From Gaiellasilicea sp963763755 (GTDB lineage Bacteria; Actinomycetota; Thermoleophilia; Gaiellales; Gaiellaceae): a stretch of 64,000 nucleotides of DNA. The notes beneath the pieces were generated by a model. That model did no database searches. It was given only the letters and a program-made list of their open reading frames with translations, and had not been told where the DNA came from. Each line of letters starts with the position of its first letter. The stretch's first letter is position 1. Below, in pieces: positions 43,573 through 54,399 of the stretch. Location of the stretch: NCBI GenBank assembly GCA_963763755.1, contig CAVXQE010000007.1, positions 62,001 through 126,000 of the forward strand, read 5' to 3'. A program made the translations under genes and the position numbers.

Positions 43573-45630
43573 GGGCGGTAGTCGAAGGTGTTGAAGTGGG
43601 CGCCGAGCTCGCGGTCGTCGCCACCGCCCGGGACCTTTGTCTGCGCGACGCGGAAGACGACCCTGCACGTGCCACGCTCGGGCGTCGGCCGAACGCGCAG
43701 TCGGGCGGTGCCCATGGGAGCGATCCGCGCGCGCCCGACGACCTCTCCGGCCACGGACGCAGTCACGATCTGATCGTCGTCGAACAGCTGCGGGTCGCTC
43801 GAGAGCGAGACGGTGAGCGTGCCGCCGCGACAGCGCTCGCGCGTCCAGGTGACGGTTCTGCCGGACCACGTGTCGCCCGGGTACAGGCCTTCGATCCGCG
43901 TCGCCGTCGCGACGAGAGGGCTCGCCACGCGCCAGAGGGTCAGGCCGATGCCGGGGTCGCGGGCCAGCACGACGCCGTCGGGCGAGACGGCGTCCTCGGC
44001 GAGCAGGTACTGAGGGTCGATGCGCTCGCCCAGCGGTCGTCCGGATCGCACCGGTCGCCTCGTCGATCGTCACCTCCGTCTCCGCAAGGCCGCCCGGAGT
44101 CGGGCCGCCGATGAAGTAGATCGGCCCGACGCTGCGGTTGAAGAACTCGTTCTGATTGACCGAGAACCGGTCGGTGACGCCTGTCCACACCACCGCCACC
44201 GTGGCGTCCTTCGGCACGGCCCGGTCGATCCAGTCCCTCTCGCCGACCCGGATGCCCTGGAAGAGCGCCCCGACCGACGCCTGCCGAAAGCCGCGCTCGC
44301 CGAACCAGACGTTGTGCGAGATCGCGACGAAGAAGAGCAGCGTCGACTACGGGGAGAGCGAGTGCCCAGCGACGCGGCACGAACACGAAGAGGGCAGCCG
44401 CCAGGACGCATCCCGCGAGCACTGTCGCGTCGATCGAGTCGAACAGGAGCGAGCCGTAGGCACTCCAGATCGGCAGCAGCGCGAGTGTGTCCGAGATCGC
44501 GCCCGTGTCGATGAACCGCTCGAACGGGATCGCAAGCGGGAGGAGCGCACACGCGACGGCCACGGCGGGCGTCACCCAGCGCGGGCGCGGCAGCCCTCGG
44601 TCGACCCAGACGAGAAGCGCGATCAGGAAGAACGGCGCCACGACGAACGTGTTCCGCTCCTGGATCCGGTTCGCGAACTCCGACGCGAACGCGGCGACGA
44701 CGAGAAGCAGCGAGATCGTCAGCGCGGTGCCCGCGGCGAGGAAGGGAGCCAGCGCGGGCGCCGAACGCCGGGCGATCACGGCGAGCAGCACGAAGCGCCG
44801 CGAACGGGCAGGACACCGAGATACAGGTCGAGCTCGGCCAGGTGGTAGACGAAGAAGCGGGCGACGGTCCCCACGTCGTACGAACGGTCGCCGACGATCG
44901 AGTACGCGCCGAGCAGATCCGACGGCGACCGGCCGCGCACGAGCTGCGCCGCGAGCACGAGGATCGCGCCGCCGACCAGCAGCTCGTAGAGCACGCGGAA
45001 GCGCACCAGTGTCGCGCGCAGCGGCTGTCTTCCGAACAGCGCGAGCAGGAAGGGCGCGACGACGATCGCGGGCCCGAAGGCGACGGACTGCGCACGAGTC
45101 GCGAACAGGAGCCCGATCAGCGCGAACAGCGTCAGCTGGCGTCCCCACGTCGGGCGTTCGAGCACCAGGACGAGCACGAGCGCCCCCGTCAGGAAGAGGG
45201 GGTAGAAGACGTTCTCCGTCATCACCGTCCCGGTGTAGACGAGCGACGGGACCGCGACCGCGAGCACGGCCGCGGCCAGCGACAGCGGCATCGGCAGCAG
45301 CCGCCGCGCGAGCAGGTAGGCCGGCACCGCCGCGAGCGACATGAACAACGCGTTGAGCGTCTTGACGGCGGCGTACGCCTCGGGAAGCGAGTCGAAGAGC
45401 GCGTAGGCCGGGCTGATCAGGATCGGATAGACGAGGCTGAAGCCGGCCGCCGGTGCGCCGCGAACCTGAAAGCCGTCGCCCGCCGCAAAGCTGCGCGCGA
45501 GCTCCGAGTAGATCAGCTCGTCGACCATGATGAACGGCGCCGAGCATCCCGCGCGCCAGCCAGGCTCGCAACGCGAAGGAACAGATGACGATCGCCTGCA
45601 AGCCACGCCCACAGCCGGGACGCGGCGCAA
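43569..45630 (-). CDS. Multi-membrane glycosyltransferase-like protein (GT-C fold, frame broken several times)
   Basis: About 685 residues with about 11 helices. The N-terminus reads RAWLARGM then PFIMVDELIYSELARSFAAGDGF, the acidic first loop of GT39/PMT-like enzymes; TENVFYPLFLTGALVLVLVL and RIQERNTFVVAPFFLIALLVW follow, with a soluble C-terminal beta region (ERGTCRVVFRVAQTKVPGGG). Frame changes lie near 45600, 45557, 44795, 44337 and 44040. Start taken as TTG 45630, 1 bp after the previous stop; TTG 45601 is an alternative. Sugar polymerase function is possible. Confidence 0.65.
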
Positions 45631-45631
45631 C

Positions 45632-46873
45632 CTATCGGCCAAGCTCGACCTCGGCGAGGCGCTGCGCCAGCTCCGCCGCTTCGGGCGAGCCGGCCTCGAT
45701 GCCGACGTCCGCGGCGGCGCGCGAGACGTCGTCGAGAACCTGGTGTCGCAACCGCCTCACCGCCGGCCGCCTGCTCGAGTGCCGCGGCGTAGAGGTCGGC
45801 CACGCGACCCAGGTCGTGCTCCCGTCGGACGAGCTCGGCTCGCCGCCTCCGACATCGCCTGCCGAGCGCCGTCGTCGCGGGCGAGCAGCTCGAGGGCCGC
45901 GTAGAGCGTCTCCGTCTCGCCTGCGTCGACGGGGATCTTCAGTGCGACATCGTCGGGAAGCTCGGCGAACCAGCCGACATCGCTGACGATCACGGGCTTG
46001 CCGAGCGATAGCTGGCGGATGACGCTGCCCGACGTCTCACCCATCGTCGGGGAGCGCAGGCTGACGCACACGTCGCAGGCGGCCATCAGCGACCACAGCC
46101 GGTCCTCCTCCACGTACGCCTCCCGGACGATGCCCTCGTCGGACAGGCCGAGCCGCTGCAGACGCCGGTCGAGGTCGAAGCCGGGCGAGACCGCGCCGAC
46201 GAGCAGCAGCCGCGCGTCAGGCCGCTCACGGCGCAGGCGTGCGAACGCCTCCAGCAGCTGCGGGATCCGCTTGCTCGCGTTCACGTTCCCGAAGGAGCCG
46301 ATCAGCGGGCTCCCCTCGACCTTCGCGGGTGAGACCGGCGGCACCTCCCACGCGGGATGCGGGATTCGCCAGACGGGCCCCTCGTACCCGGCCGCGCGCG
46401 CCCGCTCCTCGACGTAGCGCGAGTGGACGATCAGCCCGGTGGCGAGGTCGAGCACCTCGCCGGCGAGATGGAACTCTTCCGGCCGGCTCTCCCAGAGCGG
46501 CGGGATCCGCTTGTCGAGGACGCCGTGACCGAGCAGGCGCCCGACGACGCCGCCCTCGCGCTCCATCGCGTCGAGATAGCCGTGGCCGTCGCGCCGGCCG
46601 ATGGTCAGCCCCGCGACGAGGTGGTGCAGGACGAAGTCGTGCAGCACGACGACGCGCCGCCCGACGCCGGAGCGCTTCGACGATCCAGCCGTGCGCGTCC
46701 GGGTTGTTGCCGACGTGGTAGAGCGCGAGGTCGGTCCCGCGCACCGGGCGCTTGCGCCCGCGCCGCACCACCTCGACGTCGATCCGCTCCCGCAGCGCCG
46801 GCAGCAGATGGGCGCTGTAGTCGGCGATCCCCGACCGCTCCGGCGGCATCGGGCTGTAGTACGCGACCCTCAC
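45632..46873 (-). CDS. GT-B glycosyltransferase (GT4-like, frame broken three times)
   Basis: About 412 residues from GTG 46873: VAYYSPMPPERSGIADYSAHL (acceptor loop), LYHVGNNPDAHGWIVEAL, then VVVLHDFVLHHLVAGLT, SPLIGSFGNVNASKRIPQLLEA, MAACDVCVSLRSPTMGETSG, SLGKPVIVSDVGWFAELP. The C-terminal tail (RVADLYAAALEQAAGG, then RHQVLDDVSRAAADVG) needs two more shifts. Three extra bases (near 46675, 45845, 45755) account exactly for the length. It overlaps the upstream GT by 4 nt. Confidence 0.76.
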
Positions 46874-47896
46874 GCCAGCAGCCGCTCGAGGCAGCTGTCC
46901 CAGGTCACGCGCGTCGCAATGTCCCGTCCAGCCCGCCCGTAGGCGCGGGCCTCGTCCGGGTGCTCCCGCAGGCGCCCGGCCGCGCGCGCGAGCTCGCCGG
47001 CGTCGGGAGCGGTAACCAGCCCGGTGCTGCCGTCTGCCACGACTTCCAGCGGGCCGCCGGCATCCGTCGTCGTCAGCACCGGCTTCTCCGACAGGAACGC
47101 CTCGTACGGCACCATCCCGAAGTCCTCGTCGACCGGCGCGTAGTAGACGGCGAGACAGCGAGCGTAGAGCGAAGCGAGCTGCGGCTTCGTCGATCCGGCC
47201 CGTGAACTCGGCGCGGCCGTTCAGCCCGCGCTCGTCCGCCAGCGCCTCGAGTCGCGCACGGTCGGGCCCGTCGCCTGCGACGACAACGCGCAGCGAGGGG
47301 TCGAGTGCCGCTGCCTCGAGCAGCAGGTCGATCCGCTTCGCGCGGTCGAGCCTGTTCACCGAGAGGACGAAGTCGCCGTATTCCTCGCAGCGGTACGGCA
47401 GCGCCTGCGGCGGATGGGGCATCACCTCGGGTGCGAGCCCGGTCGAGCGCTCGATCCGGTCGGCGACGTTGCGAGAGGTGGCGAAGAGCCGCTTCGCCTC
47501 GCCGAGCGCGATCCCGTCCAGACGTTGGACCGAGCGCCGCAGCGCCCGGTCTGATGGTTCTTCGGAGAACTGGCCCAGATCGGTTCGGTCCAGCTCGTAC
47601 GCCTGCCGGAACTGGTGCAGCACCCAGACGCGCTTGTTCGGATGGCGTACGCAGTACGACGGGAACTTCGTGGCGACGACGAGATCGATCGGACGCCCGT
47701 CCGACTCGGTCAGGTCGAGCAGCCGCCAGAGGAACGCCTGATCGAGGACCCGGGTGCCGGGGTACCACTTGAAGGGGATCGTGACCAGCTCGGTCTCGTG
47801 GTCGCGCTCGCGCAACTCGTCGACGAGCGTCTCCGCGAAGATCTCGGCGCCGCCGCGAACGAACGGCACCTGCGGAGCGCAGACCGCGATTCTCAT
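46870..47896 (-). CDS. GT-B glycosyltransferase (GT4-like, frame broken once)
   Basis: About 341 residues from ATG 47894-47896: VCAPQVPFVRGGAEIFAETLV (acceptor domain glycine loop), VVATKFPSYCVRHPNKRVWVL, FVLSVNRLDRAKRIDLLLEA, VVVAGDGPDRARLEALA and, after one extra G near 47184, YYAPVDEDFGMVPYEAFLSE with the catalytic-Glu-type EDFGMVPYE. This resembles GDP-mannose-dependent GT4 enzymes. Starts within the stop of the coiled-coil gene. Confidence 0.82.
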
Positions 47897-48270
47897 GAAC
47901 GCTGCCGGAGCTCGGCCTCGAGCTGCGCGACGCGCGCCTCGAGGTCGTCGATCAGCCGCAGAGCCGCCGCGTTGAAGGAGCGCTGGTCGTACGCGAGCGG
48001 CTCCACGTACCACCGCATCAGCTTGCGCAGCACCGCCTTCGCGGGCGTGCCGATGCCGCCGCGAACACCGGGGCGGAGCCGGAGCGAGCGGTCGGCCGAC
48101 ACCGGCCAGAGCCGCTCGGCCTCGGCTCGGGCCGCATGGCGATCGTCGCCGGTCCCAGCCTGGCCCGGGGCCGCGCCCGAGCGCCGCACCTCCTGCTTCA
48201 GCTGCTCGAAGAGCGCCGCGACATCGACGTCCCCGTTCGACGAAATCCCTGCAGAGCTCGCCAGTTTCAT
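47893..48270 (-). CDS. Coiled-coil protein of the glycan locus
   Basis: A 125-residue soluble protein with an Ala/Arg-rich N-terminal half (DVDVAALFEQLKQEVRRSG) and a C-terminal amphipathic helix LMRWYVEPLAYDQRSFNAAAL followed by a coiled coil (RLIDDLEARVAQLEAELRQ). Similar small helical proteins accompany methyltransferases and glycosyltransferases in actinobacterial polysaccharide clusters; no enzymatic motif is seen. Its stop overlaps the next GT start by 4 nt, so it may be a partner or scaffold. Confidence 0.65.
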   Translation of the reverse strand: MKLASSAGISSNGDVDVAALFEQLKQEVRRSGAAPGQAGTGDDRHAARAEAERLWPVSADRSLRLRPGVRGGIGTPAKAVLRKLMRWYVEPLAYDQRSFNAAALRLIDDLEARVAQLEAELRQRS

Positions 48271-48327
48271 GGTCGCTCTGATCGGGCATCGGAGGATTGT
48301 ACCGGGAGGGCGGGATACGCTCCTCGA

Positions 48328-49396
48328 ATGCGTGTGGGAATCAGCCTGCTGACGCTCGTGCCCGGCGAGGTCGGCGGGACCGAGACGTACTGCACGCGGT
48401 CTCTGCCGCGGGCTTGCCGAAGTCGGGACGCTCGACTACGCGGCCTTCACCCCGCCCGCTGCGCCCGGAGCCGGCGAAGGGCTGCCCGAGGTGCCGGTCC
48501 CCGAGTACAGGCTCGCACGCAGTATCCCGGAGCGAGCGTTCGCGATGGCACTCGCCGCCGCGCGACCAGGCGCGCCTCCGGCGCGCTTCTGGTGACGCTC
48601 GACGCCGTCCACTACCCACTGACGATCGCGCTGCCGCCGCTCGAGATACCGACGGTGGTGACGGTGCACGATCTCCAGCACCTCGACCATCCCGAGCTCT
48701 TCTCGCGCGCGGAGCGCGCTCTTCCGGGCTTCGCACGCATGAGGGGTCGGCGCGCAAGGCCGACGCGGTGATCGTGCCGAGCCAGTTCGTCCGGCGACGG
48801 GCGATCGAGCTGCTCGGCATCCCGCCGGAGCGGGTCCACGCGATCCCGTGGGGTGTCGACCACGAACGGTTTCATCCAGGCGAACGAGCAGCGCGAGCAG
48901 TTCCTGCTCTATCCGGCCCGTCCGTGGCCGCACAAGAACCACGCCCGACTCTTCGAGGCGTTCGCGCTGCTCCGCGAGGAGAGGCCTGAGCTGCGCCTCG
49001 TCCTGACGGGCGGCGGCCACGAGGGCCGCCCGGTGCCGCCGGGAGTCGAGGTGCTCGGACTGGTCTGCCGATGAGGAGCTGGCCTCGCTGTACCGCCGCA
49101 CCGCCTGCCTCGTCTTCCCGAGCCTCTACGAGGGATTCGGACAGCCGCCGCTCGAGGCGATGGCGTCGGGGGCGCCGGTCGCGGCGTCGAACATTCCGGC
49201 GATTGCCGAGGCGACCGGCGACGCGGCCGCACTCTTCGAGCCGTCCGAGCCCGATGACATCGCAGCCGTGGTCTCGGGTGTTCTCGACGCGCCCGAGCGT
49301 TTCGCCGCTGCAGGCCCCGAGCGCGCGGCCGGCTTCACCTGGGCGGAGACCGCACGCCGACACGAGGCGGTCTACGTGGCAGCCGGCGCCACGTAG
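48328..49396 (+). CDS. GT-B glycosyltransferase (GT4-like, frame broken several times)
   Basis: About 355 residues from ATG 48328: VGISLLTLVPGEVGGTETY, LCRGLAEVGTLDYAAFTPP, LVTLDAVHYPLTIALPPLE, VVTVHDLQHLDHPELFS, ADAVIVPSQFVRRRAIELLG, QFLLYPARPWPHKNHARLFEA, FPSLYEGFGQPPLEAMASG and FTWAETARRHEAVY. At least four indels (between 48400 and 49070) break it, all within otherwise conserved GT4 motifs. Its end overlaps the converging methyltransferase by 25 nt. Confidence 0.76.
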
Positions 49397-50133
49397 TAGC
49401 GCACGGTGCGGACCGGCCCGTCCTCGAGCTGCTCCGCCAGCAGCACCTGGGCGCCGCGCCTCTCGACCAACGACCGAACGGCCGTCTCAGTGACCACCGT
49501 CATGCGCATCGGTGTCAGCGGCGTCCGCCGGAGCATCCAGTCTTCCGGCACGCCCAGGCGACGAAGGAGCGCATACAGTCGCCGACGCGGCTGGAGCGAG
49601 TACGGAAACGCGACGTGCGCGGGGATCCCGAAGACGGCGAGACCTTCGGGCTTCGTGACGCGGAGAAACTCCGACACGTACCGCTCGATGTCACGGCGTG
49701 AAGGCAGGTGCTGGAGGACGATGCTCGAGTAGACGAAGTCGAAGGCTCCCACTTCGAACTGGCCGAGGTCTTCCGCGGCGTTGATCACGAACTCGCAGGT
49801 GGGAACCTCTTCGTTGAGACGTGTCGCCTGCACGACCATTGCCTCCGCGATGTCGACGCCCACGGCCCGCCCGAACCGCGTACCGAGCGCGCGCGTGAGG
49901 CGCCCGACGCCACAGCCGAAGTCGAGCGCACTTCCGCGCGCGACCGGACGAAGGCCGTCAGCGACCTCGAGGACGTGCGCGATCTCCGCGTCGCCGGTTG
50001 CGAAGAACCGCTCGGCATCCCACGCGCCGCCCTTCTCCGCCGGCGCGGTGAGCACCGCCCACATCGCGTCCGCCTCGGCGAGGCGCTCCCAGTCTTCCTT
50101 GTGGCGTTCCAGGCTCACCCGCCCACTATTCAC
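49372..50133 (-). CDS. Class I SAM-dependent methyltransferase
   Basis: A 253-residue methyltransferase: motif I LDFGCGVGRLTRALG (about residues 69-83), acidic VGVDIAEAM (motif II), NAAEDLGQFEVGAFDFVYSSI and LQHLPSRRDIERYVSEFLRV. Substrate unknown; by context a sugar O-methyltransferase or chain-capping enzyme. Intact frame, GTG/ATG start region at 50133 with upstream divergent methyltransferase 58 bp away. Confidence 0.8.
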   Translation of the reverse strand: MNSGRVSLERHKEDWERLAEADAMWAVLTAPAEKGGAWDAERFFATGDAEIAHVLEVADGLRPVARGSALDFGCGVGRLTRALGTRFGRAVGVDIAEAMVVQATRLNEEVPTCEFVINAAEDLGQFEVGAFDFVYSSIVLQHLPSRRDIERYVSEFLRVTKPEGLAVFGIPAHVAFPYSLQPRRRLYALLRRLGVPEDWMLRRTPLTPMRMTVVTETAVRSLVERRGAQVLLAEQLEDGPVRTVRYYVAPAAT

Positions 50134-50191
50134 TAACGGACAGTGGACGGCACCGTTGTCGCAAGTCGCCCGGAACGGGAAGGATGGGGCG

Positions 50192-51065
50192 ATGCCGGCC
50201 CGTCATCTGCGGATCCAACTCGAGTCGATCGGCCTCCAGGGGATGGCGCGGCTTGCCTGGCAGAACCGCACTCACTCGCGTCTCCGGGCGTATGAGATCT
50301 GCCGGCCGCTTGTCGACGGCCGACGCGGAATCGAGATCGGTGGCCCTTCTGCCATCTTCGCGCGCACCGGGCCTCTGCCGCTCTACCCCCTGTTCGACGG
50401 ACTCGACAATTGCGACTTCGCAGGCACTACGATCTGGCACGGCGCAGCGGCAGACGGCGCGGCGTTCGTGTACGACGAGGAGCGGCCGCCCGGTCGACGA
50501 TTCATCCGGGATGCGACCTCCTTGGACGGAATCGACGATGCGTCATACGACGTCGTGCTTGGCTTCGCACACGCTCGAGCACATCGCGAACCCGTTGCGG
50601 GCGCTCGCCGAGTGGAGGCGCATCCTCGGGAGTGACGGTCACCTCGTGCTCGTCTTGCCGCACCTGCAGAACACCTTCGACCACAGGCGGCCGGTGACCG
50701 CCATCGAGCACATCGAGACAGACTTCGCACGCTCGACCGGCGAGGACGACACGACTCATGTCGAGGAGTTCGTCGAGCTCTGCGACCTGAGACGTGTCCC
50801 CGATCAGCTTTCCCGCCAGGCGTTCGAGCAGCGAACGCGCGAGTCAGTCGTGAATCGCACCCTTCATCACCACGTCTTCGACACCGATCTCGCCGTGCGG
50901 CTGCTCGATCGCGCGGGCTGTCAGCTGCTCTGGGTCGAGACGGCGCTTCCGTTTCACATCGTCGTCGTTGCTCGAGCGAACGGACCTGAGCCCGACAACG
51001 GCGACTTCCTCGCGTCGACGGCCGGCTGGCGCCGCGAGAGTGTCTTCCGCCGCGACCGCTACTAG
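50192..51065 (+). CDS. Class I SAM-dependent methyltransferase (frame broken once)
   Basis: About 290 residues from ATG 50192 (aagga site upstream). Unusual motif I: GIEIGGPSAIFAR instead of the common GxGxG; later SLDGIDDASYDVVLGF, then after one extra G near 50573 HTLEHIANPLRALAEWRRIL and VLVLPHLQNTFDHRRPVT. The C-terminal half carries FDTDLAVRLLDRAGCQLLWVE. The family type is uncertain; a glycan methyltransferase is inferred from context. Stop overlaps the converging GT by 4 nt. Confidence 0.72.
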
Positions 51066-52171
51066 CCCGCCAGGACGCGGTCGTAGGCAGACGCGAGCCT
51101 TTCGGCGGCGGCCTGGGTCGAGTACTTCTGGACGACCTCGGCCGGATACGCGACGCGCTGGGCCGGAGGTGCCGCGAGCGGGCCGGCCTCGAGCAGGCGC
51201 GCGAGCCCGAGCCAGTCTCCCGGGCTGAAGAGCGGAGCGCCCGACCCCTCGAGAACCTCGGGGATCGCGCCCGAGGAGCTCGCGATCACAGGCGCTCCGG
51301 CGGCGAGAGCCTCGGCCAGCACGAGCCCGAACTGCTCTTCCCACGTCTTGGTCGGCAGGCTGGCGAGAACGACGCACGATGCGCCGGCGAAGACCGCCGG
51401 CATCTCGTCGTACGCAACGGGCCGGACCTCGACCCGGTCGCCGAGCCCGAGATCGTCGGCGTAGCGGAGCAGCCTGGTCCGCTCGGGACCCGCTCCGACG
51501 ATCAGGAGCCGCGGCTCCGCCGCGACCGTCGCCAGTGCTCTGATCACGTCGTAGTGGCCCTTCTCCCAAACGAGGCGGCCGGGCGACACGATCAGATGTC
51601 CCTCGCCGGGACGAGCCGAGCCGGCTCCGAACCGGTCGACGTCGATCCCCGGCTCGACCACCTGGATCCGCTCGTCGTCTGCTCCCTCGAGCAGCAGACA
51701 CTGACGGGCGCGCTCCGTCGTCGGCAGGAAGAGATCCGTCTCGGCGAGCAAGGCACGACGGTTCGTCGCCGCCCGCGCAGTGCGAAAGGTGGCGCGAAAC
51801 GGGATCGTCTCCCACACCGTCGTGACCAGGCGGAACCGATGCTCCCGGCGCAGGCGGGCGGGCTGGGCGGCGAACCACGGACCGAGCTCGGCCGTATGGA
51901 CGATCGCGGCCCCACGCACGAGCGACTCCACGTCGAGGTACGCATCGCCGATCAGATGAGTCGCCAGTGTCCCGAGCCGTCCGCGCGGGAGCCGCGCCCT
52001 CCTCGTCCGCGCAGTCGTCCACGGGACATCGAGGCCCTCCAGTTGCTGGTCGGCACGGGCCGTGGTCACGACCTCGATCTCGTAGCGGTCGCGTAACAGC
52101 TCCCACGGACGCAGCTCACCGATGTTCGCGTGGTGCCCGCGCAGGACGACGACGCGCGGCCGTGTGGTCAC
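51062..52171 (-). CDS. GT-B glycosyltransferase (GT4-like)
   Basis: A 369-residue GT4-type enzyme, intact frame. N-terminal VVVLRGHHANIGELRPWELL, IVHTAELGPWFAAQPARL, LPTTERARQCLLLEG, VVEPGIDVDRFGAG, LIVSPGRLVWEKGHYDVIRAL, and donor-site TKTWEEQFGLVLAEALAAG carrying the Glu pair. GTG start at 52171 overlaps the flippase stop (GTGA), so flippase and GT are coupled. Confidence 0.85.
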   Translation of the reverse strand: MTTRPRVVVLRGHHANIGELRPWELLRDRYEIEVVTTARADQQLEGLDVPWTTARTRRARLPRGRLGTLATHLIGDAYLDVESLVRGAAIVHTAELGPWFAAQPARLRREHRFRLVTTVWETIPFRATFRTARAATNRRALLAETDLFLPTTERARQCLLLEGADDERIQVVEPGIDVDRFGAGSARPGEGHLIVSPGRLVWEKGHYDVIRALATVAAEPRLLIVGAGPERTRLLRYADDLGLGDRVEVRPVAYDEMPAVFAGASCVVLASLPTKTWEEQFGLVLAEALAAGAPVIASSSGAIPEVLEGSGAPLFSPGDWLGLARLLEAGPLAAPPAQRVAYPAEVVQKYSTQAAAERLASAYDRVLAG

Positions 52172-53667
52172 GACTCCTCCCCTCCCTCGTCGTCGTCCTC
52201 GCCCCATCTGAAGCCGAGAGCGTGGTAGAGATCGAGTGGCACGGCCCTCGTCACGATCGCGACGGCAACGAAGGCAACTGTGGCGACGCAGACGCCGACG
52301 ATCGGTGCGTCGCGCAACAGATACCCGGCCCCGACTGCGAGCCCCGCTGCCACCGCGACCTTCCACACAGCTCGCAGGCTCGGCGCTCCGGCCGGGTTCG
52401 TACGGTGCAGAGCGATCCAGAGGAACGTGGCGAGCGCCGTCTCGGCGGCGACGGCGACCCAGGCTGCACCCTTGGCACCGCCCGAGGGGACGAACGCGAG
52501 CCCGAGGACGATGACGAGAACGAGCGCCAGGCCGTTGGCGACCGCCATCGCACGCTGCGCTCTGCCCGCGATCAGCCCGAGCTGCCACGTCTGGACGAGG
52601 AAGACAGGGAGCAGCGCCAGCGCCTGGATCCGCAACACGGGCACGGCGCCGAGGTACTCGTCGCCACCGATGAGGCGAATTCCCGGCTCGGCCAGGATGA
52701 CGATGCCGACCACGAGCAGCGCTGCGACCAGCAGCGAGGCCTCCGTCATGCTCTGAAGCCCACGGCGCAGCCGAGAGTCGTCCTCGTCACCGGCGACCGA
52801 GAGCAGCGGCAGCGCGACCGAGAGGATCAGCGCCGGCAGGCCGAGCAGCATCTCGAAGATGCGGAACGACGTGCCGAAGAGGCCTGTCTGCTCCTCCGTC
52901 GAGAGCAGCGAGACGAGCACGACGAGCACGCGGAAGTAGATGACGCTCATCGCAAAGGCGACGGCCAGCGGGAGCGTCTCGCGCACCAGCTGCACGATCA
53001 CGGTGCGGCGAACGCCCCTCGCGAATCGGACCCCGACGCGCGCCAGGACAATCGTGACCGGGATCAGGACGACCGCGACGGCGACCTGGAGGCCGAAGAG
53101 CGGAAGGAGACCAGCACCGGCAAGGACGACCACGGCCACGCCGGCGAGCGTCAGGAGGTTGCGAAGCACTTCCAGCGCCGTCAGCGAGACGATCCGGAGG
53201 CCGACCCAGATCGGAACCGTGAGCATCGACTGAGCGCTGATCAGCACGACGCCCACTCCGCCGATCGCCGTGCCGGCGATCACGACGCCCTCGTAGCCGG
53301 CCACGACCGTGAACCCGACCGCAGCGAGCACTCCGAGGCTGGCCCCGATCACTCGAAGAAGGAGCAGGTTGTTGAGGATCTCGGCGCGCTCGACCGCCGT
53401 TCGCGCCACCGAGATCTCCCGGCTGCCCACGGCGGTCAAGCCGGCGTCGGTGATGCCGGCGACGATGCCGAGTATCGCCATCACGGTCGCGTACCGCCCG
53501 AAGTCGTTTACCCCGAGGTGCCGGAGGAGCAGAACGGCCGTCGCGAGGCCGAGTGCGGTGCTGATCCCGAAGCCGACACCGCGGATGAGCCCTCCCCTGA
53601 CGACCCGCCCTCCCGCCTCGGGCGTCCGGAGGAGATCGAGCGCCATCTCATCGGTGTCGGCGATCAC
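52168..53667 (-). CDS. Wzx-like polysaccharide flippase (MATE/MOP superfamily)
   Basis: A 499-residue membrane protein with about 12-14 helices: GLIRGVGFGISTALGLATAVLL (first helix), LGVNDFGRYATVMAILGIV, LPLAVAFAMSVIYFRVLVV and LRIQALALLPVFLVQTWQL. This is the pattern of Wzx/RfbX translocases, which move undecaprenyl-linked repeat units across the membrane. Start is GTG 53667 or ATG 53646. Intact frame. It coexists with an ABC exporter in the same locus. Confidence 0.85.
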   Translation of the reverse strand: MIADTDEMALDLLRTPEAGGRVVRGGLIRGVGFGISTALGLATAVLLLRHLGVNDFGRYATVMAILGIVAGITDAGLTAVGSREISVARTAVERAEILNNLLLLRVIGASLGVLAAVGFTVVAGYEGVVIAGTAIGGVGVVLISAQSMLTVPIWVGLRIVSLTALEVLRNLLTLAGVAVVVLAGAGLLPLFGLQVAVAVVLIPVTIVLARVGVRFARGVRRTVIVQLVRETLPLAVAFAMSVIYFRVLVVLVSLLSTEEQTGLFGTSFRIFEMLLGLPALILSVALPLLSVAGDEDDSRLRRGLQSMTEASLLVAALLVVGIVILAEPGIRLIGGDEYLGAVPVLRIQALALLPVFLVQTWQLGLIAGRAQRAMAVANGLALVLVIVLGLAFVPSGGAKGAAWVAVAAETALATFLWIALHRTNPAGAPSLRAVWKVAVAAGLAVGAGYLLRDAPIVGVCVATVAFVAVAIVTRAVPLDLYHALGFRWGEDDDEGGEES

Positions 53668-53682
53668 GTCCCCACGATGCGG

Positions 53683-54385
53683 CTATCCCGGCGCCTGCGC
53701 CACGTGAGCGCGGAGGTCGATCTGTCGGTGCCAGAGGTGACGAAGACGTCCCCGGAGCACCCGATCGACGACCGCGCTGCCAGGGCCGAGCGCCCCGAGC
53801 GGCCCGACCGAATCGACCACGAAGCCGGCTTCCTCGAAGGCTCGCCGAAGACTCGACGGGGAGAACCACCGGAGGTGGGTTGCGTCGAGCGGGCCGTAGC
53901 TCCGAAGCTCCCAGCGCCCCTTGAGCAGCATGAGGATGATCTCCCGGTGGGCGACGTTGGGCGTGCTGGCGAACACGAGCGCACCGGGCCGCAGCAGCGG
54001 CCGCACGCGCTCGAGCACGGCCCAGGGATCGCGCAGGTGCTCGAGCACCTCGCTGAGAATCAAGGCGTCGAACGACTCTGCGGGCCACGGCAGCTCGACC
54101 TGCTCGACATCGCCTTCCACGACCTCGGTGAGCCGTTCGCGGGCGGCAGCCGCCGGCTCCGGGAAGAGCTCCACGCCGCAGTAGCGGCCGACATTTCCCC
54201 TCTGCGAGAGCCAACGCTCCGGTCGCCCCGTTCGAGCAGCCGATCTCGAGAATCGACGCTTCCGGATTCTCCGGCAGGGCGGCCACGTAGTCGTCGCGAG
54301 CCATCGCGAAGTACGACGTGTCCTTGAGGTCGTAGCCGCCTCCGCGGACGGACACGGGCCGCTCGTCACTCACCACGCCGTCCAC
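53683..54385 (-). CDS. Class I SAM-dependent methyltransferase (frame broken once)
   Basis: About 233 residues: YDLKDTSYFAMARDDYVAAL at the N-terminus, motif I ILEIGCSNGATGALALAEGK, then after one extra base near 54205 YCGVELFPEPAAAARERL, FDALILSEVLEHLRDPWAVL, RPGALVFASTPNVAHREIIL and LDATHLRWFSPSSLRRAFEEAGF. This is the methyltransf_11/23 type common in glycan loci. It ends 16 bp before the flippase start, so the two are likely co-transcribed. Confidence 0.8.
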
Positions 54386-54399
54386 CCTAGAGCAACCAT

